A stretch of 39,156 nt of DNA. It comes from Bacteroidales bacterium. GTDB taxonomy: Bacteria; Bacteroidota; Bacteroidia; Bacteroidales; UBA7960. The stretch covers positions 1 to 39,156 of the forward strand of contig SKUN01000114.1 of assembly GCA_007129945.1 (NCBI GenBank). Direction: 5' to 3'. The position numbers and the translations under genes are program-made. Positions 1 through 6,791 of the stretch are shown here, piece by piece (the first letter of the stretch is position 1; each line of letters begins with the position of its first letter). The notes under the pieces were generated by a model, which was given only the letters and a program-made list of their open reading frames with translations, was not told the DNA's origin and made no database searches.

Positions 1-680
1 ACCCGGGCACGCAACTCATCATCGGAAGGATCCACTGAAAAACGGTCAATCACAATGGATGAAACCGATTCTTCACCACCGGATTCCAGGAAGGACTCAA
101 TTCGTTCTACACGCCCGTTGACTATCACCCTGGTAAACCCCTGCTGAAGCAGGACAGAAAGCTGTTGTTCTGTTGTACGATCCTCAATTCCGACCAGGGG
201 TGCGGTAAGCATCACCATGGTTCCTTCGGGCAATGACAGGCAATGATTGACCACATCACCAACCGTGTCGCGCTGCACCAATTGACCGGATACGGGGGAA
301 TAGGTTTTTCCGATACGGGCGTAGAGCAGTTTCAGATATTCATAAACCTCAGTGGATGTCCCTACTGTAGAGCGTGGATTTCGGGTATTCACCCGTTGCT
401 CGATGGCTATGGCAGGCGAAATTCCCCTGATATAATCCACTTCGGGTTTGTGCATGCGCCCAAGGAACTGCCTTGCATAAGCACTCAGACTCTCCACATA
501 ACGACGCTGCCCTTCCGAGTAAAGGGTATCAAAGGCCAGGGAGGACTTTCCCGAACCAGACAAGCCAGTAAACACCACCAGGCGGTTGCGTGCAATAGCC
601 ACATCCACCCCTTTCAGGTTGTGCACCCGGGCACCTTTAATGAGAATCCAGGATTTGCTGTCGAGGTGGTCAATATTCAT
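1..680 (-). CDS. uvrA: UvrA, excinuclease ABC subunit A (N-terminal part, runs off left edge)
   Basis: This is the DNA-damage-recognition ATPase of nucleotide excision repair, which loads UvrB at lesions. Only the first 226 codons lie in the window; a complete UvrA has about 940 residues. Reading leftward from the ATG at 680, the protein has the first ATP-binding domain with Walker A GLSGSGKSS at residues 39-47. It is followed by the UvrA-specific stretch YVESLSAYARQFLG (61-74), the IAIEQ segment (91-95) and RSTVGTSTE (103-111), all hallmark UvrA sequences. A TAACTTTG -7 element lies about 30 bases upstream, so it is probably transcribed on its own, divergently from the acyl-CoA ligase gene. 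No defect is seen in the visible part. Confidence 0.95.
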   Translation of the reverse strand, partial: MNIDHLDSKSWILIKGARVHNLKGVDVAIARNRLVVFTGLSGSGKSSLAFDTLYSEGQRRYVESLSAYARQFLGRMHKPEVDYIRGISPAIAIEQRVNTRNPRSTVGTSTEVYEYLKLLYARIGKTYSPVSGQLVQRDTVGDVVNHCLSLPEGTMVMLTAPLVGIEDRTTEQQLSVLLQQGFTRVIVNGRVERIESFLESGGEESVSSIVIDRFSVDPSDDELRAR

Positions 681-711
681 ACACACAGGTAAGCTGATAT
701 TTTTGAATCTG

Positions 712-719
712 CAAAGTTA
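712..719 (-). promoter_or_regulatory. Candidate -7 promoter element for uvrA
   Basis: Read on the minus strand this is TAACTTTG, an exact match to the Bacteroidota TAnnTTTG -7 consensus, 31 bases before the uvrA ATG. A TTTG that could serve as the -33 element sits at 744-747, but the 24-base spacing is somewhat long. Only the -7 match is convincing. Confidence 0.5.
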
Positions 720-752
720 CAATTTATTTACCGGCCGAACCTGCAAAGATGC

Positions 753-785
753 TTTTGTCCTTTGTCATTATTGATCATAAATTCG
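753..785 (+). promoter_or_regulatory. Candidate promoter for the acyl-CoA ligase gene
   Basis: TTTTG at 753-757 is followed after 20 bases by TAAATTCG at 778-785, one mismatch from the Bacteroidota TAnnTTTG element. It lies about 60 bases before the ATG at 845 and faces away from the uvrA promoter. Confidence 0.4.
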
Positions 786-844
786 TACATTGCATGAATA
801 TTTACAATAAAACAACCGTTTAATCGCATAAAAAGCTTGATGTC

Positions 845-2506
845 ATGATGCAGGAAACCCTTGCCGGTATTATCCGGAAAGCGATCCGGAATAACTGGAA
901 AAACCAGGCGCTGGCCGACTATCGCGGCAAAAGTTACACCTATAGTGAAGTGGCCGGTCACATCATCCATTTGCACACACGCTTCGAAGCTTACGGGATC
1001 AAAAGGGGTGACAAAATTGCCCTGCTGGGCAAAAATTCGGCAAAATGGGGCATTTCTTATCTTGCTGTGGTAACATACGGCGCAGTGGTGGTTCCCATTC
1101 TTCCCGATTTCAAGCCCAACGATGTACACCACATTGTAAACCATTCAGATTCAAGGCTTCTGCTCGCATCCGACACACTATTTGACGCCCTGGACACTGA
1201 AAAAATGAAAGGCCTGCTGGGGATCGTTTCCCTGAATGACTTTTCCATCCTGTCTGAGAATGAAAACCATCCACTGAGCGGCAAAGCTGAAGAGGTGGAA
1301 AACCTCTACCAGAAAAAATACCCTTACGGGGTACAGTCTGATAATTTAAATTTTCCGGATATTTCCAATGATGAACTGGCCGTGATCAGTTATACCTCCG
1401 GCACAACCGGTTTCACCAAGGGTGTGATGATTCCGCATAACAGTCTGGTTGCCAATATCATTTACGCCAATAACAATATGCCCCTTGACCCGGGCGATGC
1501 CATCGTTTCCTTCCTTCCGCTGGCTCATGCCTATGGCTGTGCTTTTGAATTTCTGTGGCCTTTCACACTGGGATGCAATATTACCCTGCTCACCAAAACA
1601 CCCTCACCACAGGTCATTCTGGAAGCATTCAGAAAGATCAGACCGCGGCTTGTGCTGGCCGTTCCGCTGATTATCGAAAAAATCTACAAGAAGCAAATAT
1701 TGCCTGCAATACAAAAGCCGCATATGAAGGCGCTGATGAACACCCCATTGCTGAACCGTATCCTATACAGGAAAGTCAAAAGCAAGCTGGTGGATGTTTT
1801 CGGAGGCAACTTCCATGAGGTGGTTATCGGAGGTGCACCCCTCAACAAAGAGGTGGAACTTTTCCTGAATAAAATCGGATTCCCCTATTCCATCGGCTAC
1901 GGGATGACGGAATGCGGACCCCTGATCAGCTATGCCAACTGGAAGAAAACCAGACCAGGCGCTGCCGGTAAGTTGGTCGATACACTGGAGGCAAAAATTG
2001 ACAGCCCTGACCCGCAGAATATCGTCGGGGAAATCCTGGTAAGGGGAGAAAACGTAATGGCCGGGTATTTTAAAAACAAGGAAGCGACCGACAATGCCCT
2101 TGACGAGGAAGGATGGCTCCACACCGGCGACCTGGGATTGCTCGATAAAGATGGCTACCTTTACATAAAGGGCAGAAGCAAGAGCATGATACTTGGTCCG
2201 TCCGGCCAGAATATTTACCCGGAAGAGGTTGAAGCCAGGCTGAATAACAAGCGCTTTATCCAGGAATCACTGGTCATCGACAAGGATGGCATACTTGAGG
2301 CACTGGTTTACCCTGATTATGAATTGATTGACCAGGAAGGTGTCAGCGAAGCAGGACTGAACCATATCCTGGATCAGTACAAAACCGAACTTAACAATGG
2401 TATCCCGGCCTATATGAACATTTCCCGGATCAGGATTTTTCCTGAAGAGTTCGAGAAAACACCTAAGAAAAGCATTAAACGCTTTTTATACACGATGAAC
2501 CGTTAA
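845..2506 (+). CDS. AMP-binding acyl-CoA synthetase (probable long-chain fatty-acid CoA ligase)
   Basis: This is a 553-residue ANL-superfamily adenylate-forming enzyme. It activates a carboxylic acid with ATP and transfers the acyl group to coenzyme A. It shows the phosphate-binding motif YTSGTTGFTKG (about residues 182-192), the GYGMTECGP motif (about 351), the ATP-binding GWLHTGDLG (about 423) and the hinge region GRSKSMILGPSGQNIYPEE (about 443). The conserved C-terminal lysine lies in TPKKSIKRFLY near the end, so both domains are complete. The motif pattern (IYPEEVE, KRFLY) resembles long-chain fatty-acyl-CoA ligases, but the acid used cannot be read from sequence. ATG 845 is followed at once by a second ATG; either could be used. 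It stands alone, divergent from uvrA. Confidence 0.9.
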   Translation: MMQETLAGIIRKAIRNNWKNQALADYRGKSYTYSEVAGHIIHLHTRFEAYGIKRGDKIALLGKNSAKWGISYLAVVTYGAVVVPILPDFKPNDVHHIVNHSDSRLLLASDTLFDALDTEKMKGLLGIVSLNDFSILSENENHPLSGKAEEVENLYQKKYPYGVQSDNLNFPDISNDELAVISYTSGTTGFTKGVMIPHNSLVANIIYANNNMPLDPGDAIVSFLPLAHAYGCAFEFLWPFTLGCNITLLTKTPSPQVILEAFRKIRPRLVLAVPLIIEKIYKKQILPAIQKPHMKALMNTPLLNRILYRKVKSKLVDVFGGNFHEVVIGGAPLNKEVELFLNKIGFPYSIGYGMTECGPLISYANWKKTRPGAAGKLVDTLEAKIDSPDPQNIVGEILVRGENVMAGYFKNKEATDNALDEEGWLHTGDLGLLDKDGYLYIKGRSKSMILGPSGQNIYPEEVEARLNNKRFIQESLVIDKDGILEALVYPDYELIDQEGVSEAGLNHILDQYKTELNNGIPAYMNISRIRIFPEEFEKTPKKSIKRFLYTMNR

Positions 2507-2528
2507 TTTCATTTTTTTATCGATTTTT

Positions 2529-2560
2529 TTTGAGCGTTATCAAAAATTATTCTATATTTG
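2529..2560 (+). promoter_or_regulatory. Promoter for the ECF sigma-factor gene
   Basis: TTTG at 2529-2532, a 20-base spacer and TATATTTG at 2553-2560 match the Bacteroidota housekeeping promoter (TTTG / TAnnTTTG) with no mismatch. Transcription would start near 2567, leaving a leader of about 110 bases before the ATG at 2675. This is one of the two best promoter matches in the window. Confidence 0.65.
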
Positions 2561-2674
2561 TCTGGTTCCGGCATAAACGGATCAATAAGCATCAATTTCT
2601 CACCCATAAACATGGAGGGCAGACTATCGAATAGACTCTTACGCTAATTGAAACAACATACGGAGGCCATTATT

Positions 2675-3262
2675 ATGAATGACCGCATAACGATTAGCGA
2701 TCAGGAGTTGATACGTCAGTTCATTTCCGGGGATCACAATGCGCTGGAATTATTGATCAACCGCCATCAGCGAAAGCTGTTTTCCTATATCATGATTATC
2801 ATCAAGGACAAGCACCTGGCGGAAGATATATTCCAGGATGCATTCATAAAAATCATTAACACCCTGCGTTCAGGCAACTACAACGAGGAAGGCAAATTTC
2901 TTCCCTGGGCCATGCGCATCTCACACAACCTGATCATTGACTATTTCAGAAGGTCAAAACGAATGCCCATGCGGGAAAACAGCGAGGAATACGACCTTTT
3001 TGAAACACTCAAAGTCTACGATGAAACCATCGAAGACCGGATCATCACGGGCCAGATTCACGATGATGTCAAAAAACTCATTGAGCATCTTCCGGAAGAA
3101 CAGAAGACCGTGCTGAAAATGCGCCATTACCAGGAAATGAGTTTCAAAGAGATCGCTCAGCAAACCGATGTCAGCATCAACACCGCCCTGGGCAGGATGC
3201 GATATGCCCTGATCAACATACGGAAAATGATCGATGAAAAAAACATTGTCCTGACCCGCTGA
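2675..3262 (+). CDS. RNA polymerase sigma factor, ECF (sigma-70) family
   Basis: This 195-residue sigma factor should direct RNA polymerase to a subset of promoters. Region 2 is visible as the stretch from LINRHQRKLFSY through HLAEDIFQDAFIKI to RISHNLIIDYFRRSKR. Region 4 (LPEEQKTVLKMRHYQEMSF, then KEIAQQTDVSINTALGRMRYAL) is the helix-turn-helix that binds the -35 type element. The ATG at 2675 is chosen over the upstream TTG at 2648 because CGGAGG sits at the proper distance before it. There is no anti-sigma gene next to it, since murB follows, so how its activity is controlled is not visible. Length and layout fit a stand-alone ECF factor of Bacteroidota. Confidence 0.9.
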   Translation: MNDRITISDQELIRQFISGDHNALELLINRHQRKLFSYIMIIIKDKHLAEDIFQDAFIKIINTLRSGNYNEEGKFLPWAMRISHNLIIDYFRRSKRMPMRENSEEYDLFETLKVYDETIEDRIITGQIHDDVKKLIEHLPEEQKTVLKMRHYQEMSFKEIAQQTDVSINTALGRMRYALINIRKMIDEKNIVLTR

Positions 3263-3300
3263 TTCTTTCCGGGAAATCTTTCCGAGAACACTTTTTGCAT

Positions 3301-3308
3301 TAACTTTG
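3301..3308 (+). promoter_or_regulatory. Candidate -7 promoter element for murB
   Basis: TAACTTTG matches the TAnnTTTG -7 element 54 bases before the murB ATG. The -33 region (TTTC at 3279-3282, 18-base spacing) is a weak match. Confidence 0.45.
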
Positions 3309-3362
3309 CCTGATGGCCGGGATGGCCTGATTGAATTCTAAAGCAAAGCCCCTTAAAACCTT

Positions 3363-4376
3363 ATGTTACTCCAGGAAAGTTATCCCCTAAAGCACCTGAA
3401 TACCTTTGGCATGGATGTCTCTGCGAGGTATTATGCCGAAATTACTTCACGGGATGACCTGTCAGTAATCTTTGATGATCCGGGGTTCGCCGCCAACCCT
3501 CACCTGGTGCTTGGCGGAGGAAGCAATCTCCTGTTCAGGGGGAATTATGACGGCACCATACTGCACATCCGCCTCAGGGGAAAAGAAATCGTGGCAGAGA
3601 ACAAAGACAACGTTTTCCTGAAAGCAGCTGCAGGTGAGCCCTGGGACGAGCTGGTGGCTTTTTGTGTAGAAAACGGCTGGGGCGGACTGGAAAACCTGTC
3701 GCTGATCCCCGGCCAGGCAGGAAGCAGTCCCATTCAAAACATCGGGGCTTACGGGGTGGAACTCAAGGATCATTTTCACAGCCTTGAGGCCTGGTGCAAA
3801 AAAACCGGTGAAGTGAAAATATTCAACCGGGAAGATTGCCGTTTTGCTTATCGCAACAGTTTTTTCAAAGGGGAAGGAAAAGGCAAATACATCATCCTGT
3901 CAGTCACCTTTTGCCTGGACAAGAATCCGGTGATCCGGACCGAATACGGGGGACTGATGGGGGAGCTGGAAAGTATGGACTGCAGCAGTCCTGACATTGC
4001 CGATGTCAGAACTGCGGTTTGCAAAATAAGGAAAAGCAAGCTGCCTGACCCTGAAATAACGGGCAACGCAGGTAGTTTTTTTAAAAATCCTGTGGTACCG
4101 GAAAAAACCTATCGCCAGTTAAAAAAGACCCATCCGGGCATCTTTGCGTTCCCGGATAGCGGCGGCATGAAACTTGCGGCCGGCTGGCTGATAGACCAGG
4201 CAGGATGGAAGGGCTACAGAGACGGAGATGCGGGCGTTCACCCCAAACAAGCCCTGGTCCTGATCAACCACGGAGAGGCTACCGGTACCGACATTCTGAA
4301 TCTGGCCAGCCGGATACAGGAATCAGTAAAAAAACACTTCGGGGTCGCACTGGAACCCGAAGTGAACATTGTGTAA
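3363..4376 (+). CDS. murB: UDP-N-acetylenolpyruvoylglucosamine reductase MurB
   Basis: MurB uses FAD and NADPH to reduce UDP-GlcNAc-enolpyruvate to UDP-MurNAc, an early cytoplasmic step of peptidoglycan synthesis. The 337-residue protein has the FAD-binding GGGSNLLF (about residues 48-55) and IPGQAGSSPIQNIGAYGVE (about 118-136). It also has YRNSFFK and GNAGSFFKNP (serine near 237, the proton donor of the family), and the C-terminal EPEV with the catalytic glutamate. Presence of the YRNSFF-type loop and total length fit the type I (E. coli-like) enzyme. A small membrane-protein gene starts 9 bases downstream and is probably co-transcribed. No oddities. Confidence 0.97.
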   Translation: MLLQESYPLKHLNTFGMDVSARYYAEITSRDDLSVIFDDPGFAANPHLVLGGGSNLLFRGNYDGTILHIRLRGKEIVAENKDNVFLKAAAGEPWDELVAFCVENGWGGLENLSLIPGQAGSSPIQNIGAYGVELKDHFHSLEAWCKKTGEVKIFNREDCRFAYRNSFFKGEGKGKYIILSVTFCLDKNPVIRTEYGGLMGELESMDCSSPDIADVRTAVCKIRKSKLPDPEITGNAGSFFKNPVVPEKTYRQLKKTHPGIFAFPDSGGMKLAAGWLIDQAGWKGYRDGDAGVHPKQALVLINHGEATGTDILNLASRIQESVKKHFGVALEPEVNIV

Positions 4377-4385
4377 GCTTAATCG

Positions 4386-4994
4386 ATGATGAAACAACGA
4401 GATACCCTGATCAATAAACTGGAGAAGGCAGGAGTGGTAACGGTTATCGCCGTATGGATTCTGAGGATCTTTCTGGGGCCGGTGCTGAATTTCGCGCTGC
4501 TGGTAACCACGACCCTGCTGGCCATCTACTACCTGTGGTTTGGCTTTTTCATCTTTAACAAACTCCAGCCCCTACAGCTTCTTTACATGGAAGTCCGGCA
4601 ATCCATCACCCCATTCCGGATCATCCCCACCATCCTCATGGGAATCATTTCCTCCTATGCATTGATCGCCGTATTGTTCGGGTTCTTCTTCTATCCGGGG
4701 GTGCAGTTCATGCTGGCATCCGCCCTGATCCTCCTTGTTTTGTTTACCGGTGTGATGATCGGAATTCAATACATTAAAAAGAAGTTCGATCCCATTTGCC
4801 CCCGAATGTACCTCAGGGCAACCGGGCTCTTCATTATTTTGCTGATCCTTTGGGCACCTCCTGTGGAAGACCGGTTAAACATTCTGTTCAGTGACCATCC
4901 CGAATTCATCGAAGCCTACCTGGACTACCGTGAAAACCCCGACGACCCGGAAAACATCCAACGCCTCCGGGAGCAGAGAAGCCGGTTCAGGTAG
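4386..4994 (+). CDS. Uncharacterised multi-pass membrane protein
   Basis: I do not recognise this 202-residue protein. It has about five hydrophobic segments, at roughly residues 15-37, 40-58, 77-100, 105-127 and 144-158. They are separated by short charged loops such as the basic YIKKKFD near 128. It ends in a hydrophilic tail rich in Asp, Glu and Arg (DDPENIQRLREQRSRFR). No signal peptide or catalytic motif is evident, so an inner-membrane location is the only inference. It starts 9 bases after murB, which suggests one transcript, and its stop lies 2 bases from the stop of the convergent phosphohexomutase gene. Two adjacent ATGs (4386, 4389) are possible starts. Confidence 0.8.
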   Translation: MMKQRDTLINKLEKAGVVTVIAVWILRIFLGPVLNFALLVTTTLLAIYYLWFGFFIFNKLQPLQLLYMEVRQSITPFRIIPTILMGIISSYALIAVLFGFFFYPGVQFMLASALILLVLFTGVMIGIQYIKKKFDPICPRMYLRATGLFIILLILWAPPVEDRLNILFSDHPEFIEAYLDYRENPDDPENIQRLREQRSRFR

Positions 4995-4996
4995 GT

Positions 4997-6736
4997 TCAC
5001 CCTTCATCCAGCCCCATTTCCTTTCTGATCCTTTCAATGCGCTCCAGCAATTCGGCACGCTTTCCTTCATAACTCGCTGCGTCACCCAGGGCAGAACCAC
5101 AACCGAAGTAAAACTTGATTTTCGGTTCTGTACCGGAGGGCCGCATAGTGATGCGGGTCCCATCCTCCAGGATAAACTGAAGCACATTGGATTTGGGAAG
5201 GTCAATTTGCGCAGTTTCATTGAGAAACATATCCTTGTCGGTACCTTCCTGGTAATCCAGCACACGGGCCAGGGCTTTCCCATCCAGGCTTTCCGGCGGA
5301 TTATTGCGAAAGTTATCCATCATCTCCCGGATCTCCTCACCCCCTTCAATCCCCTTCCGGGTGATCGACATCAGGCTTTCAACCCACAAGCCATACTCCT
5401 TGTATATCTGCACCATCAAGTCATACAGCCCCATCCCGTTCTCACGGGCCCAGGCTGCCGTCTCCGCGATCATACAGCAGGCAATAACGGCATCCTTATC
5501 ACGCACAATATCTCCCACCAAAAACCCGTAACTCTCTTCACCACCACACAGGAATCGTTGCTCCCCTTCCCGCTGCCGGATCACCTCGGCAATATACTTG
5601 AACCCCGTCAGCACATTCACGGATTCCACATTAAAAGAAGCGGCAATTTCAGACAGCAACTCCGTGGTCACAATGGTTTTGACAATATAGTCTCCGGAAG
5701 CAAGCCTGTTTTGCTCCTTCATTTGCCTCAACACATAATAGGTAAGGATGGTGGCCATCTGATTTCCGTTGAGCAACATAAAGCTGCCTGAGGAATCCTT
5801 GATCGCCACACCAAGACGATCCCCGTCAGGATCCGTTGCCATCACCAGTTCGGCATTCACACTGCGGGCCTTGTCAAGGGCCATCTCAAAGGCCGCTGCC
5901 TCTTCCGGATTGGGTGATGCCACAGTCGGGAAATCCCCGTCAGTCTTGTCCTGCTCGGGCACGTTGTATACCCGCCGGAATCCGAATGCTTTCAGTGCCG
6001 CTGGAACAATTTTAACTGTGGCCCCGTGAATGGGGGTAAACACAATACGCAGATCCTTATGGCGCTTTACCACCTCAGGGAGCAGAGACAGTGTGCGTAG
6101 CCGTTCCAGGTATATCTGGTCGAACGCATCATCGAGTATTTTGATCTTTGCCTCTTTGGCACTGAACCTGATCTGATCCACCGTGATCTTCTCCACTTCC
6201 AGGATCACATTCTTGTCATGGGGGGCCACGAGCTGGCCGCCGTCTTCCCCATATACCTTATATCCGTTATACTCTTTTGGGTTATGGGATGCAGTGATAA
6301 CCACCCCGGCCTGGCACTTCAACTCCCGCACGGTAAAAGACAAAAGCGGAACCGGGCGCAGATTGTCGAAAATATACACACCGATGCCATTGGCAGACAG
6401 GACTTCGGCCGTTACATGGGCAAAGTAATTGCTATTATGGCGGCAATCGTATGCAATGGCCACATGCAACTCTTTCCCCGGAAATTCCTGATGCAGGTAA
6501 TTGGCCAGTCCCTGGGTGGCCATACCAACCGTATACCTGTTCATACGGTTGGTACCCACACCCATGATGCCACGTAATCCGCCCGTACCAAATTCCAGGT
6601 GACGGTAAAAGGCCTCTTCCAGTGCCTTCGGATCTTCATCCATCATTTTTCTGACTTCCCGCCGGGTTTCATGGTCAAAACTGTCATCCAGCCATGTCCG
6701 GGCTCTTTCAAGAATTTTCGGATCAATTTTTTTCAT
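4997..6736 (-). CDS. Phosphoglucomutase / phosphomannomutase family enzyme
   Basis: This is a 579-residue alpha-D-phosphohexomutase that interconverts hexose 1-phosphate and 6-phosphate, feeding sugar-nucleotide synthesis and glycogen or central carbon metabolism. All four family signatures are present. These are the phosphoserine loop ITASHNPKEYNGYKVY (serine near residue 148), the Mg-binding DPDGDRLG (near 302), the sugar-binding GGEESYG (near 397) and the phosphate-binding RPSGTEPKIKFYF (near 530). The length, longer than the 450-residue PMM/PGM type, fits the PgcA-like group found in Bacteroidota and Firmicutes. The specific sugar cannot be decided from motifs. It is transcribed leftward just downstream of the S9 peptidase gene (55 bases). 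Confidence 0.93.
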   Translation of the reverse strand: MKKIDPKILERARTWLDDSFDHETRREVRKMMDEDPKALEEAFYRHLEFGTGGLRGIMGVGTNRMNRYTVGMATQGLANYLHQEFPGKELHVAIAYDCRHNSNYFAHVTAEVLSANGIGVYIFDNLRPVPLLSFTVRELKCQAGVVITASHNPKEYNGYKVYGEDGGQLVAPHDKNVILEVEKITVDQIRFSAKEAKIKILDDAFDQIYLERLRTLSLLPEVVKRHKDLRIVFTPIHGATVKIVPAALKAFGFRRVYNVPEQDKTDGDFPTVASPNPEEAAAFEMALDKARSVNAELVMATDPDGDRLGVAIKDSSGSFMLLNGNQMATILTYYVLRQMKEQNRLASGDYIVKTIVTTELLSEIAASFNVESVNVLTGFKYIAEVIRQREGEQRFLCGGEESYGFLVGDIVRDKDAVIACCMIAETAAWARENGMGLYDLMVQIYKEYGLWVESLMSITRKGIEGGEEIREMMDNFRNNPPESLDGKALARVLDYQEGTDKDMFLNETAQIDLPKSNVLQFILEDGTRITMRPSGTEPKIKFYFGCGSALGDAASYEGKRAELLERIERIRKEMGLDEG

Positions 6737-6791
6737 CGCATCAATATTTTTTCAGACTGCCCCTGCAATAGGGCGTAACTTCAGCAACCTG

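Noticed and set aside
2612-2647. An 11-residue open frame (MEGRLSNRLLR) in the leader of the sigma-factor gene, a possible leader peptide
   Set aside because: It is short, has no regulatory codon pattern or hairpin pair nearby, and would arise easily by chance.
3270-3284. A short hairpin after the sigma-factor gene followed by a T-run at 3291-3296
   Set aside because: The stem is only 6 base pairs with a G-T pair, and the T-run is separated by several bases, so it is weaker than the two terminators reported.
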